From Ectothiorhodospira haloalkaliphila ATCC 51935 (GTDB lineage: Bacteria > Pseudomonadota > Gammaproteobacteria > Ectothiorhodospirales > Ectothiorhodospiraceae): 64,000 nt of DNA. A model generated the notes under the pieces. The model had not been told where the DNA came from and searched no databases. It saw nothing but the letters and a program-made list of their open reading frames with translations. Location of the stretch: the NCBI RefSeq assembly GCF_000633935.1, contig NZ_KK214996.1:796746-860745 (forward strand), written 5' to 3'. Made by a program: the position numbers and the translations under genes. Positions 1 to 10,999 of the stretch are shown in pieces. How positions within the stretch are numbered: the first letter of the stretch is position 1; every line of letters starts with the position of its first letter.

Positions 1-51
1 AACGGATTGACTGCTCATCACGCGTTCACCCCTGTAACTCGGTGGACGATG

Positions 52-80
52 ACGGCGGCGGGCAACACGCCCGCCGCCGT
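52..80 (-). terminator. Perfect GC-rich hairpin downstream of the repeat protein
   Basis: A 12-base perfect inverted repeat (52-63 and 69-80) with a 5-base loop lies about 30 bases past the stop codon of the minus-strand gene. There is no T run on the minus strand, so it is terminator-like rather than a classical intrinsic terminator. Confidence 0.5.
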
Positions 81-112
81 CCCCAACACACGGTCAGCCT
101 AACCGTGGTTCA

Positions 113-1384
113 TCAGTTGCCATTGCCGTTGCCCAGGCCCAGATGCGCCTGCACGGAGACCTGCTGCTGAACCAGACTATTGGTACCACTGTTTTGGGCC
201 ACCTGCGTGACACCCGCCGAGTTACTCACGCCACCCTCGCCGATGTAGTTGTACGCCGTGTAGGTGGTCTCGGCATCGATATTGAGCCCGGTGAAGCTCA
301 CGCTGCCACTCAGGTCATTCTCGGACACCACCATGGTCTCGACGTTGAATGAATCCGTCACACTGTTGTCGATGTTGTTGGTGGTGTTGGTGGTGGTGTG
401 CTGGCTGTTGTCCGAATTATCATCATTCGAATCCGTCCAGCTCATGTTTGTATTGAACGAATCATTGTTGCTGTAATCGGAATTGTCATCGTTTGAATCG
501 GTCCAACTCATGTTCGTATTGAACGAGTCATTCTTACTGCTGTCGGAATTGTCCGCATAATTATGGGAATCCGACGTATTGTATGAATCGTTGGTGCTGT
601 TATTGGAGTTATCATCCTTCTCCATACTGCTGCTCCAGTTGCTCTCGCTGGTGCTGCTGTAGTTCTGGGAGTCGTTGATGCTGTTATTGGAGTTATCGTC
701 CTTCTCCATACTACTGCTCCAGTTGCTCTCACTGGTGCTGCTGTAGTTCTGGGAGTCGTTGATGCTGTTGTTGGAGTTATCATCCTTGTTAAAGGAATCG
801 TTCACGCTGTTATTGGAATTGTCGTCCTTCTCCCAGTTGCTGGTCCAGCTGCTCTCGCTGGAGCTGCTGGAGTTGTAGGAGTCGGCCATCGCCTTGTTGA
901 ACGAATCGTTGGTGCTGTGATTGGAGTTATCATCCTTCTCCATACTGCTGGTCCAGCTGCTCTCACTGGTGCTGCTGGAGTTATTGGAATCGGTCCAGGA
1001 CTTATTGCCCGAATCAGAAATATCGGAGCTCCAGCTACTTTCCGAAGAAGCATTCCAGCTGCTCTCCTTGTTCGTATTATGAGAATCGCTGTAACTGGTA
1101 TTACCGGAGTCAGCCACAGAGGAACTCCAACTGCTTTCCTTGTTGGTATTATTGGAATCCGCATAGCTCGTGTTTTTGGAATCGGCATAGCTAGCGTTGC
1201 CCGAGTCTGCGGTGGAACTGTTAAAGGACGAATCCAGCCCACTGTAGGCACTCTGTCCACCGAATTCCCCTTCGCCCGCGTTACTGGCGCCCCCCGGAAT
1301 ACCATCTTCAGCCCAGGCAGGCGCAGCCACACCCAATGTCATGGCAACAGCAGCGCAGATTGCAGTCTTCTTGAAGTTCAACAT
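113..1384 (-). CDS. Secreted Ser/Asn/Asp-rich repeat protein
   Basis: 423 residues. The start at 1384 is chosen because GAGGAGGAAG precedes it and a typical Sec signal follows (hydrophobic stretch, cleavage after AWA near residue 25). Residues about 45-345 are low-complexity, very rich in S, N and D, and built on DSxN units, ESSW/ESNW blocks and MEKDDNSNNS blocks; two 28-residue units are in exact tandem. The last 75 residues are different (less repetitive, ending NSLVQQQVSVQ then a GNGNGN tail) and may be an anchoring or assembly domain. No family is recognised with confidence. An extracellular matrix, adhesin or amyloid-like role is inferred from the signal, the repeats and the acidic composition. 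The gene stands alone and is preceded by a sigma-54 promoter. Confidence 0.8.
   Translation of the reverse strand: MLNFKKTAICAAVAMTLGVAAPAWAEDGIPGGASNAGEGEFGGQSAYSGLDSSFNSSTADSGNASYADSKNTSYADSNNTNKESSWSSSVADSGNTSYSDSHNTNKESSWNASSESSWSSDISDSGNKSWTDSNNSSSTSESSWTSSMEKDDNSNHSTNDSFNKAMADSYNSSSSSESSWTSNWEKDDNSNNSVNDSFNKDDNSNNSINDSQNYSSTSESNWSSSMEKDDNSNNSINDSQNYSSTSESNWSSSMEKDDNSNNSTNDSYNTSDSHNYADNSDSSKNDSFNTNMSWTDSNDDNSDYSNNDSFNTNMSWTDSNDDNSDNSQHTTTNTTNNIDNSVTDSFNVETMVVSENDLSGSVSFTGLNIDAETTYTAYNYIGEGGVSNSAGVTQVAQNSGTNSLVQQQVSVQAHLGLGNGNGN
617..784 (-). repeat. 84-bp in-frame tandem repeat, two copies
   Basis: Bases 617-700 and 701-784 are near-identical 84-base units, each coding for 28 residues of the repeat protein (SMEKDDNSNNS...ESNWS). 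The few differences are mostly third-position changes. Shorter related units surround them, so the tract has grown by duplication. Confidence 0.85.
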
Positions 1385-1460
1385 CGATTCTTCCTCCTCA
1401 ACGTATCGACGGTCCCCCTGCGGGTATCCCATGAACCCCGGGTCCGCGATGAAGAGCAAT

Positions 1461-1476
1461 TGCAACCATCGAGCCA
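1461..1476 (-). promoter_or_regulatory. Sigma-54 (-24/-12) promoter of the repeat protein
   Basis: On the minus strand the sequence reads TGGCTCG-ATGG-TTGCA. This matches the RpoN consensus TGGCACG-N4-TTGCW at all but one position, with the GG and GC elements correctly spaced. It sits about 77 bases upstream of the start codon. The rest of the 357-base gap (1385-1741) holds AT-rich DNA with room for an activator site, but I see no clear palindrome and no promoter I would assign to argE. Confidence 0.65.
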
Positions 1477-1741
1477 ACAACAAAAAACCCCGCAAGATCT
1501 GCAGGTTGGGACACATGACACATTTCTGATGTGGGCTGCGATACACTTCGAGTAACCAAAAGTGTTTCGAGCCTGATACATTCAACAACATATAAAGCTC
1601 ATTTCAGGCCGCGGATGCGCAAGGGCACTGACCTTGGGCTATGCGGAGCCGGGTGTATCAATATGGAAACACGCTGCACACGAACCCACACCTGATTCAT
1701 TGCTAGACCCCCTCCCCAAAGGCCCTTTACCGGAGCCCACC

Positions 1742-2893
1742 ATGTCACACACTTCGCTAAACCACATGCTCAAGCGCCTCATCGAAATCCCCTCGGTGAG
1801 CAGCGTCTCGCCGAGCCACGACATGGGGAACCGTCCGCTGATCGACGAGCTGGCCGGCTGGTGCGAGGCGGGAGGCTTTCGAGTGGAGGTCAGGCCCCTG
1901 GAAGGCGTGGCCGACAAGGCCAACCTGGTGGCCAGCCTGGGCAAAGGGCCTGGCGGGTTGGTATTGGCAGGGCACACCGATACCGTGCCCTGCGATCCTC
2001 ACCTGTGGTCCCAGGATCCCTTCCAGGGGGTCTTCCGTGACGACCGCCTGTACGGCCTGGGCAGCTGCGACATGAAGAGTTTCCTGGCCCTGGCCCTGGA
2101 GGCTGCAGCTGGTTTTGACCCAAAAGATTTCCGACACCCGCTGGTGATCCTGGCCACGGCGGACGAGGAAAGCTCCATGCGCGGGGCCCGGGCCATTGCT
2201 GAAGCCGGACAACCCCTGGGGCGCCAGGCGGTGATCGGCGAACCCACCAACCTGCGGCCCGTGCGCATGCACAAGGGCATTCTCATGGAAGGCATCCGGG
2301 TGACGGGGCAGGCCGGGCATTCCAGCGACCCCAGCCTGGGTAACAGCGCCCTGGAAGGCATGCATCGGGTGATGGGCGAGGTCCTGGCCTGGCGGGACGA
2401 ACTCCAGGCCCGGCATCGCAACCCGCAGTTCCAGGTGGCGGTACCCACCCTGAACCTGGGTCACATACACGGCGGTGATAACCCCAACCGCATCTGCGGC
2501 CAATGCGAGCTGCATATCGACCTGCGCCCCCTGCCCGGCATGGAGCCCGACGCACTGCGCCAAACCCTGACCGAGCGCGTGGACAAGGCCCTGCAGGATA
2601 CGGGCCTGGATCACGAGGTCTTCCGCCTGATTCCGGGCGTTCCCCCCATGGAAACGCCCGCCGACAGTGAACTGGTGAGGGTCACCGAGGAGCTCACCGG
2701 CCATGCCGCCGAGGCGGTCGCCTTCGGCACGGAAGGCCCCTTCCTGCGCCAGATGGACATGGACGTGGTGATCCTGGGCCCCGGCGACATCCGGCAGGCG
2801 CATCAACCGGATGAATACCTGGCCCTGGACCGCATCGAACCGATGCTGAAGATCCTGCGCGGCCTGATCCAGCGATTCTGCATCCATGCGTGA
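1742..2893 (+). CDS. argE: Acetylornithine deacetylase
   Basis: 383 residues, normal for ArgE (M20 metallopeptidase family). It removes acetate from N-acetylornithine to give ornithine in the linear arginine pathway, in the cytoplasm. Metal-ligand motifs are in order: GHTDT with H78 and D80, SCDMK with D110, the catalytic EE pair at 142-143 (DEESS), and GEPT after that. The start at 1742 follows CGGAG and begins MSHTSL; the longer in-frame upstream reading is Pro-rich and unlikely to be protein. It lies 121 bases before argA, which catalyses the first step of the same pathway, so the two probably share transcription. Confidence 0.93.
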   Translation: MSHTSLNHMLKRLIEIPSVSSVSPSHDMGNRPLIDELAGWCEAGGFRVEVRPLEGVADKANLVASLGKGPGGLVLAGHTDTVPCDPHLWSQDPFQGVFRDDRLYGLGSCDMKSFLALALEAAAGFDPKDFRHPLVILATADEESSMRGARAIAEAGQPLGRQAVIGEPTNLRPVRMHKGILMEGIRVTGQAGHSSDPSLGNSALEGMHRVMGEVLAWRDELQARHRNPQFQVAVPTLNLGHIHGGDNPNRICGQCELHIDLRPLPGMEPDALRQTLTERVDKALQDTGLDHEVFRLIPGVPPMETPADSELVRVTEELTGHAAEAVAFGTEGPFLRQMDMDVVILGPGDIRQAHQPDEYLALDRIEPMLKILRGLIQRFCIHA

Positions 2894-3014
2894 CTTCCGC
2901 CGAACAGCGCGTTGACTCATCGGTTGCCCGCAGGCGGATCGCGCCGGTATTTGGCAGCGGGGCGGGCAATTGCTTATGATCGTGCCGCATACGCTCGCAC
3001 CGCCTAAGGACCTG

Positions 3015-4370
3015 ATGGCCTTGAAGAAAAACCCCACATCCCCCCATGTCGCCTGGTTCAGGGACGCCGCCCCCTATATCAACGCCCACCGGGAACGCAC
3101 CTTCGTCATCTGTTTTGGTGGCGAGGCAGCCCTGCAACCGGGCTTTGCCGCCCTGTTGCACGATATCGCCATCCTGCAGACCCTGGGCGTGCGACTGGTC
3201 CTGGTGCACGGGGCGCGCCCGCAGATCGAGGAACGGCTGCGGGCGCGGGGGGCACAGATACAGTACGTGAACGGCCTGAGGCTCACCGACGATTCCGCCC
3301 TGCAGGCGGTCAAGGAGGCAGCCGGCTCGCTGCGCGCAGAGATCGAGGCGCTGTTGTCCATGGGGCTGGCCAACACCCCCATGTCCGGCGTGCGGGTGCG
3401 GGTATCATCCGGGAACTTCGTCACGGCGCGCCCGCTGGGCGTGCGTGATGGTGTGGACTATCAGCACACGGGCGAAGTCCGGCGGGTGGATACCGAGGGC
3501 ATGAAACACCACCTGCAAGCCGGCGACATGGTCCTGCTGCCGCCCATGGGCTATTCCCCCACGGGCGAGATCTTCAACCTCACCGCCGAGGACGTGGCCA
3601 CCGCCGCCGCCGCCGCCCTGGGGGCCGACAAGCTCATCTTCTTCAGCGACACCTCTGCTCTGCGCAACGCCAGCCGGCGTCCCATCACCCAGATGACCGC
3701 TGACCAGGCCCAGGCGCTCCTGAACGGTCGTCGTCGCCTGCCCGAGGAACTGGCCCTGCACCTGAAATGCGCCATCAGCGCCTCGCGGCAATCGGTGGAA
3801 CGGGTGCACCTGGTGGATCGGAACCGGGACGGCGCATTGCTCATGGAACTCTACACCCGCGAGGGGGCAGGCACCCTGATCACCGGGGAGAACTACGAAC
3901 GCCTGCGCCAGGCCACCATCGAGGATGTGGGCGGCATCCTGGAACTCATCCAGCCCCTGGAGGTGGAGGGCATCCTGGTGCGCCGCTCCCGGGAGCAACT
4001 GGAGCTGGAGATCGAGCGGTTTTACGTCATCGAGCGGGACGGCATGATCCTGGCGTGTGCCGCCCTGTACCCGTCCACGGAAGAGGCCGTGGCGGAAGTG
4101 GCCTGCGTGGCCGTGCACCCCGAACATCGGGGCGGTGGTCGCGCCGACATGCTGGTGGAACACCTGGAGGCCCAGGCCCGCCACCTGGGCATCACCCGGC
4201 TGTTCGTGCTCACCACCCGCACCGCCCACTGGTTCCGGGAGCGGGGGTTCGAGCCCGGGGAGATCCAGTCCCTGCCCATCAGCCGGCAGCAGATGTACAA
4301 CATCCAGCGAAATTCAAAGATCTTCATCAAGCCACTGCAGCCCCGACACACGCGTCGCAAGCTCGCCTGA
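3015..4370 (+). CDS. argA: N-acetylglutamate synthase
   Basis: 451 residues, the length of classical ArgA. It acetylates glutamate with acetyl-CoA, the committed step of arginine synthesis, and family members are usually inhibited by arginine. Residues about 20-290 are an amino-acid-kinase fold (CFGGEAAL, VHGARPQIEERL, FNLTAEDVA). Residues about 300-435 are a GNAT acetyltransferase domain (VACVAVHPEHRGGGRA, FRERGF). The start at 3015 follows AAGGA. ArgE and ArgA adjacency supports the call; having both implies a linear rather than ArgJ-recycling pathway, though ArgJ could lie elsewhere. Confidence 0.93.
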   Translation: MALKKNPTSPHVAWFRDAAPYINAHRERTFVICFGGEAALQPGFAALLHDIAILQTLGVRLVLVHGARPQIEERLRARGAQIQYVNGLRLTDDSALQAVKEAAGSLRAEIEALLSMGLANTPMSGVRVRVSSGNFVTARPLGVRDGVDYQHTGEVRRVDTEGMKHHLQAGDMVLLPPMGYSPTGEIFNLTAEDVATAAAAALGADKLIFFSDTSALRNASRRPITQMTADQAQALLNGRRRLPEELALHLKCAISASRQSVERVHLVDRNRDGALLMELYTREGAGTLITGENYERLRQATIEDVGGILELIQPLEVEGILVRRSREQLELEIERFYVIERDGMILACAALYPSTEEAVAEVACVAVHPEHRGGGRADMLVEHLEAQARHLGITRLFVLTTRTAHWFRERGFEPGEIQSLPISRQQMYNIQRNSKIFIKPLQPRHTRRKLA

Positions 4371-4377
4371 GACAATC

Positions 4378-5040
4378 TCAGCGCTTGCGGGCCAGGGTGA
4401 GGCCGTCGCCGATGGGCACCAGACTCACCGTCACGCCCGGGTCCTCGTGGGCCAGGGCGTTGAAGGCGCGAATGGACTCTGTATCGGGTTCGTGGTCGTT
4501 CGGGTCGGCCACCCGGCCACCCCACAGAGTGTTGTCCAGGCAGACCACTCCGCCCGGGCGCATCAGGCGCAGACAGCGCCGATAGTAATTCACGTAATTG
4601 GCCTTGTCGGCGTCAATGAAGCACAGGTCGAACCGACCCGCCTGACCGTCCGCCAAGAGCCCATCCAGGGTGTCCAGAGCCGGCGCCAGGCGCAGGTCAA
4701 TGCGGTCGGCCAACCCTGCCTCGGCCCAGTAACGACGGGCGATGGCCGTCCACTCCTCGCTGATGTCGCAGCAGACCAGCTGACCATCCTCCGGCATGGC
4801 CCCCGCCATCCACAGAGCGCTGTAACCGGTGAAGGTACCGATCTCCAGGATGCGCCGCGCCCCCAGCAACTCCACCAGCAGGCCCAGAAACTGGCCCTGC
4901 TCGGGCGCCACCTGCAGGTTGTGTTCGGGCATATGGGCGGTTTCCTCCCGCAGGCACCGATACAAGGCGGGCTCCCGCAGGGAGACCGAGCGCATGTAGG
5001 CCTGCAGGCGCTCGTCCATGGGCGTGGTCAGGTTGGACAT
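4378..5040 (-). CDS. SAM-dependent O-methyltransferase (caffeoyl-CoA OMT type)
   Basis: 220 residues. Class I methyltransferase with the SAM loop EIGTFTGYS (66-74), the acidic DIS after strand 2, and the family-typical FIDADK and YYRRCL segments, followed by DNTLWGG. This is the bacterial relative of catechol/caffeoyl-CoA O-methyltransferases. The usual substrate is a catechol-like hydroxyl with a divalent metal, but the true substrate cannot be read from sequence. AAGGAG lies 8 bases before the ATG. It converges on argA with only 7 bases between the stop codons. Confidence 0.85.
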   Translation of the reverse strand: MSNLTTPMDERLQAYMRSVSLREPALYRCLREETAHMPEHNLQVAPEQGQFLGLLVELLGARRILEIGTFTGYSALWMAGAMPEDGQLVCCDISEEWTAIARRYWAEAGLADRIDLRLAPALDTLDGLLADGQAGRFDLCFIDADKANYVNYYRRCLRLMRPGGVVCLDNTLWGGRVADPNDHEPDTESIRAFNALAHEDPGVTVSLVPIGDGLTLARKR

Positions 5041-5201
5041 CAGGTGACTCCTTGGCGTGCTGTGTCGTCGGGCCGTGACGGTTCCGTCAGAGCTTTGTCA
5101 GAGAATTCGGTTATACTTCGCCCATCCGGAGACAGGATGATGTCTTTTTATACACTTTCTGTCTGGAAAATGCCTTATCCCGGCTCACGGAGGTAGTCAT
5201 C

Positions 5202-6008
5202 ATGAGCGATATGGGCGCGCACGTCTCACCACTGCGAATCCTTCAGATCACCGATCTCCACCTATGCCCGCAACCGGGAGATGTCATGGGGTCGGGCATC
5301 AACACCGATGATAGCCTCCAGCGTGTGCTCGCGCAGGTCAAGCGACAGGAGCCACACCTGGACCGGGCGCTGGTGACGGGGGATCTGGTTCACGATCCGG
5401 TGCCCGAGGCCTACCAGCGGGCGAGCAAACAGCTGAACGCCCTGCCCTGCCCGGTGCATTGCCTGCCCGGCAACCATGATGATGCCGACCTCATGGAGGA
5501 TACCCTTGCAGGCAGCAACCTGCATTGCGGCAAGATTCTGAGTCTGGATGACTGGCTTGTCGTCCTGCTCAACAGTGCGGTACCGGAAGGGAGTCACGGC
5601 AGACTGGAAGACACCGAGTTGGACCTGCTGGAGGAAAGCCTGTCCCGACACCCGGCAAGGCATGCACTGATCTGCCTGCATCATCCGGTGATCCCCGTGG
5701 GCACCCCCTGGATGGATCGCATCGGCCTGCGCAACGCCGATGACTTCTGGGGAGTCATCGATCAGCACGACAAGGTGCGCGGCGTGCTCTTCGGTCACGC
5801 CCATCAGGCAGTGGACCAGACCCGCAACGGCGTGCGCCTGCTGTGCGCGCCTTCCACCGGTGCACAGTTTGCACCCGGGAGTCAGACCGTGCGTCTGGAT
5901 GACCTGCCACCCGGTTACCGGCGTCTGGACCTGTTCCCGGATGGCCGTATCCACACCCGGGTGGAATACCTGCCCCAAGCCCCCGCATGGCGGCTGTGTG
6001 GATCCTGA
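5202..6008 (+). CDS. cpdA: 3',5'-cyclic AMP phosphodiesterase
   Basis: 268 residues, a calcineurin-like metallophosphoesterase of the CpdA/Icc family that hydrolyses cAMP to AMP. The metal-binding set is complete and ordered: DLH (18-20), GDLVHD (60-65), GNHDD (90-94), HHP near residue 165 and GHAH near 203. GGAGG sits 8 bases before the ATG. It stands as a single gene converging on glgX. It would lower cAMP and so dampen CRP-type regulation, which is family knowledge rather than something the sequence shows. Confidence 0.9.
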   Translation: MSDMGAHVSPLRILQITDLHLCPQPGDVMGSGINTDDSLQRVLAQVKRQEPHLDRALVTGDLVHDPVPEAYQRASKQLNALPCPVHCLPGNHDDADLMEDTLAGSNLHCGKILSLDDWLVVLLNSAVPEGSHGRLEDTELDLLEESLSRHPARHALICLHHPVIPVGTPWMDRIGLRNADDFWGVIDQHDKVRGVLFGHAHQAVDQTRNGVRLLCAPSTGAQFAPGSQTVRLDDLPPGYRRLDLFPDGRIHTRVEYLPQAPAWRLCGS

Positions 6009-6046
6009 GGCAGACCCAGGCATCCACTCCTTCGGCAACGCCGCCA

Positions 6047-6070
6047 TTCGCGGCCAAGGGCCGCTCCCAC
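6047..6070 (+). repeat. REP palindrome between cpdA and glgX
   Basis: TTCGCGGCCAAGGGCCGCTC followed by CCAC: the REP consensus of this genome, with an internal GCGGCC/GGCCGC palindrome. It lies in the convergent gap between cpdA and glgX. Near-identical 24-mers occur at 19023, 23973, 25719, 26061, 31445 and 31516. Confidence 0.8.
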
Positions 6071-6161
6071 GGGGGCATGACCATTCCAGGTACCACTGAT
6101 TCGTGTACCCGCTTCCCTGTGGCAGCGGGCCGGTCTGCGAACGGGAGGCACCCACTGCGAC

Positions 6162-8324
6162 TCATTCGATGCCATTGCTGGTACGCGGCACGGGTCGGCT
6201 GGCATTGATCATCAGCACCAGGGAGCGCCCCTGCAGCGGGTAGACCTCGTGGCTGTGGAACTTGCGATGGTCCGGACGGGGTCCGCGGGGGTAGACCGTA
6301 TCCAGGAGCACATCCCAACGGGTACGCTCCGGTTGGGCGGGCAGCCGAAAGGAGATGGCCTCGTGATTCGAATTCATCAACAGCAGCATGTCGGTGTCCC
6401 GCACCCGGCGGCCGCGCTCGTCATACTCCTCGAACAGGTCACCAGCGATGAACATGCCCAGGCTGCGGGCGAAACCCTGCTGCCAGTCCTCGTCGTCCAT
6501 TTCCTCGCCATCGGGTCGGATCCAGGCCAGATCCTTCACGCCAGCCCCCATGATGGGGCGCCCCTGAAAGAAATGCCGCCGCTTCAGCGCGGGGTGCTCG
6601 CGTCGCAGGGTGATCAGGTATTGCACGAAGGGCAACAGGTCACGGCCATATTCGTCCAGGGCCCAGTCCATCCAGGAAATCTCGTTGTCCTGGCAATAAG
6701 CGTTGTTGTTGCCTTGCTGACTGCGACCGCGCTCATCCCCGGCCAACAGCATGGGGATGCCCTGGGAGAGGAACAGGGTGGACAGGAAATTGCGCTTCTG
6801 CCGCGCCCGAAGGTCCATGATGTGCTTGTTGCGGGTGGCCCCTTCCTCGCCACAGTTCCAGGAAAGGTTGTGGCTCTCGCCGTCCCGGCCTTCCTCACCA
6901 TTGGCCTCGTTGTGCTTTTCGTTGAAGCTCACCAGGTCATCCAGGGTGAAGCCATCGTGACAGGTCACGAAGTTGATGCTGGCATAGGGCCTGCGACCGC
7001 TGGATTCGTACAGATCCGATGAACCGGTGAGACGATAGGCCATATCGCCGATCAGCCCGTCCTCGCCTTTCCAATAGGCCCGCACCGTATCCCGGTACCG
7101 TCCGTTCCATTCGGTCCAGCCCACCGGGAAGTTGCCCACCTGATAGCCCCCCTCGCCCAGATCCCAGGGTTCGGCGATCAGTTTCACCTGGGACAACACC
7201 GGATCCTGATGGATGATGTCGAAGAAGGCCCCCAGGCGATCCACTTCGTGCAGCTCACGCGCCAGCGCCGAGGCCAGGTCGAAACGGAAGCCGTCCACGT
7301 GCATCTCCTGCACCCAATAGCGCAGAGAGTCCATGATCAACTGCAGCACCCGGGGGTGCTGCATGTTCAGGGTGTTGCCGCAGCCGGTGTAATCCATGTA
7401 ATAACGCTGATCATCGTGCACCAGCCGGTAATAGGCCCGGTTATCGATACCGCGAAACGACAGGGTGGGCCCCAGGTGACTGCCCTCGGCCGTGTGGTTG
7501 TACACCACGTCCAGGATGACCTCGATCCCCGCCGAATGCAGCGTCTTCACCATGGTCTTGAACTCGTTCACATGCCCCGATGCGCTGTAACGCATGTCCG
7601 GCGCGAAGAAGGACATGGAATTGTAGCCCCAGTAATTGCGCAGCCCCTTCTCCACCAGGTGCCTGTCATCCAGAAAGGCATGCACCGGCATCAACTCCAC
7701 CGCCGTCACGCCCAGGCGCTGCAGATAGGAGACCACCGGCGCCGTGGCCAACCCGGCGTAGGTACCGCGCAGCTCCGGGTGCACCCTGGGATGCTGGGCG
7801 GTGAATCCCTTCACATGCAGCTCGTAGATGACCGTCTCGTGCCAGGGGGTCTTCGGCGGCTTGTCATCCCCCCAGGTGAAGGCCGTGTCAATCACCTGCC
7901 CCTTGGGCATGCCGGGGGCTGAATCCCGCTTGTCCATGACCAGATCCGCCTCTTCGGCGCCGATGTGGTAACCAAACAGCGCATCGTTCCATTTCACCTG
8001 ACCATGCAGGGCCTTGGCGTAGGGGTCGATGAGCAGCTTGTTGGGATTGAACCGATGCCCGGCGGCCGGATCGTGAGGCCCATGCACCCGGTAGCCATAG
8101 AGCAGCCCCGGGCGCGCCTCCGGCAGGTAACAATGAAAGACCTGATCGGTATGCCAGCGCATCTCGATGCGCTCCAGTTCCCGCCGGCCACTTTCGCTGA
8201 ACAGGCACAGCTCCACCCGCTCGGCATGCTCGGAAAACAGCGCGAAATTCACCCCTTCACCATCCCAGGTGGAACCCAGGGGATAGGGACTGCCGGGCCA
8301 GATGGCCCAGTTCGGTTGGCTCAT
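6162..8324 (-). CDS. glgX: Glycogen debranching enzyme
   Basis: 720 residues, a GH13 isoamylase-type enzyme that cleaves alpha-1,6 branches of phosphorylase-limited glycogen. An N-terminal CBM48-like region (about 10-110) starts [14 protein letters not shown]. The catalytic barrel shows DVVYNH (272-277), nucleophile D349 in GFRFDLA, acid/base E385 in LIAEPWD, and the HD pair at 456-457 in TCHDGF. AAGG precedes the start. No other glycogen gene lies beside it here, so the rest of the pathway must be elsewhere. Confidence 0.93.
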   Translation of the reverse strand: MSQPNWAIWPGSPYPLGSTWDGEGVNFALFSEHAERVELCLFSESGRRELERIEMRWHTDQVFHCYLPEARPGLLYGYRVHGPHDPAAGHRFNPNKLLIDPYAKALHGQVKWNDALFGYHIGAEEADLVMDKRDSAPGMPKGQVIDTAFTWGDDKPPKTPWHETVIYELHVKGFTAQHPRVHPELRGTYAGLATAPVVSYLQRLGVTAVELMPVHAFLDDRHLVEKGLRNYWGYNSMSFFAPDMRYSASGHVNEFKTMVKTLHSAGIEVILDVVYNHTAEGSHLGPTLSFRGIDNRAYYRLVHDDQRYYMDYTGCGNTLNMQHPRVLQLIMDSLRYWVQEMHVDGFRFDLASALARELHEVDRLGAFFDIIHQDPVLSQVKLIAEPWDLGEGGYQVGNFPVGWTEWNGRYRDTVRAYWKGEDGLIGDMAYRLTGSSDLYESSGRRPYASINFVTCHDGFTLDDLVSFNEKHNEANGEEGRDGESHNLSWNCGEEGATRNKHIMDLRARQKRNFLSTLFLSQGIPMLLAGDERGRSQQGNNNAYCQDNEISWMDWALDEYGRDLLPFVQYLITLRREHPALKRRHFFQGRPIMGAGVKDLAWIRPDGEEMDDEDWQQGFARSLGMFIAGDLFEEYDERGRRVRDTDMLLLMNSNHEAISFRLPAQPERTRWDVLLDTVYPRGPRPDHRKFHSHEVYPLQGRSLVLMINASRPVPRTSNGIE

Positions 8325-8504
8325 GCGGATAACCTTCTGCGCCTGTGGGCGCCCATGGAAAACACGCGGCCGCTACGACCACTCGTACTATGATCACCCG
8401 ACCATCACCCTGTCGGTCAATGGCCACCGGGGCATTGGCTGAGGCTGCGGGCGTGTAATAATGACACGGCGCAAGAAACACCGCTCCGGAGAGCCTCGCC
8501 CCCC

Positions 8505-10252
<1,748 letters not shown>

Positions 10253-10346
10253 TCCCACCGCCCGGCTTGGGACAAAACCCAATCCCCGCTAGACTTACCC
10301 CAAGGATTCAAGGCCAAACCGACCTTCTCGACAGGTACCCAACACC

Positions 10347-10871
10347 ATGCAACTGCCCAAACCACCCGTCCTGCTCCCCCTCGGCGTCGCCCTGCGACTG
10401 CTGCCCGACGCCGTTCATACACGCCTCTTCTCGGCCCTGGTCAATCACCTGCTCAAGGGACAACCGGCCGCGGAAGAGCTGGGCCCACTGGAAGGCAAGC
10501 GCATCTGCCTATCGGTCACGGATCACCATGGGGGCGTCTGCTTTCTGGTGAAGGAAGGCGGCGTCACCCCCTGGGACTGCAAGGCCGACGACGACTGGGA
10601 CGTGCGCATCCGCGGCCGCCTCGAAGACTTCTGGCGCCTGGCTGCCCGCGCCGAGGACCCGGACACCCTGTTCTTCAGCCGCCGCCTGGACCTGGAAGGC
10701 GAGACCGAGGCCGGCCTGTACCTGAAAAACCTTCTGGACACCGCCGAGCCCGACTGGGAAAGCCACATCCACGCGGTGCTGGGAGAACGCGCCGGGTCCA
10801 AGGCCGTCAGCATGCTCAATCAGCTGGGCCTGGGCAAGCTGCTGCCGGGGGGGCTGCACCCTACCCAGTAG
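10347..10871 (+). CDS. ubiT: SCP2-domain ubiquinone biosynthesis accessory factor
   Basis: 174 residues, the same length as E. coli YhbT/UbiT. It carries an SCP2 (sterol-carrier) lipid-binding fold with the family-typical N-terminus (LPLGVALRLLP...FSALVNHLL) and the C-terminal segment SRRLDLEGETEAGL. UbiT works with UbiU and UbiV in oxygen-independent ubiquinone synthesis; neither is in this window, which weakens the contextual support. It lies 94 bases after murU, in the same direction. Confidence 0.8.
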   Translation: MQLPKPPVLLPLGVALRLLPDAVHTRLFSALVNHLLKGQPAAEELGPLEGKRICLSVTDHHGGVCFLVKEGGVTPWDCKADDDWDVRIRGRLEDFWRLAARAEDPDTLFFSRRLDLEGETEAGLYLKNLLDTAEPDWESHIHAVLGERAGSKAVSMLNQLGLGKLLPGGLHPTQ

Positions 10872-10889
10872 ACATACTCCCCGCATCAG

Positions 10890-10930
10890 AGGCCCCTCTC
10901 CCGCCTGCGGGTGAGGGGTTGCGGTGAGGG
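10890..10930 (-). repeat. CCCTCACCCC hairpin repeat, ubiT/rimO gap
   Basis: Reverse-orientation copy of the genome's second dispersed repeat (canonical form CCCTCACCCCAACCCCTCTC, a short loop, then GAGAGGGG). It forms a hairpin between two convergent genes and could terminate both. Confidence 0.65.
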
Positions 10931-10999
10931 CCGTCGTCAGCACCATACCCACCGCCCCCCTCTTCCCCAGTTCTTCACCCCCAAGGCGAGAAGAGAGAT

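Noticed and set aside
617..1200. Repeats in the first gene as a CRISPR array
   Set aside because: Units are in frame, variable in length and contiguous without unique spacers; they code for protein.
1757..3037. Long minus-strand frame opposite argE
   Set aside because: Shadow of a high-GC coding gene; no start signal and no motif.
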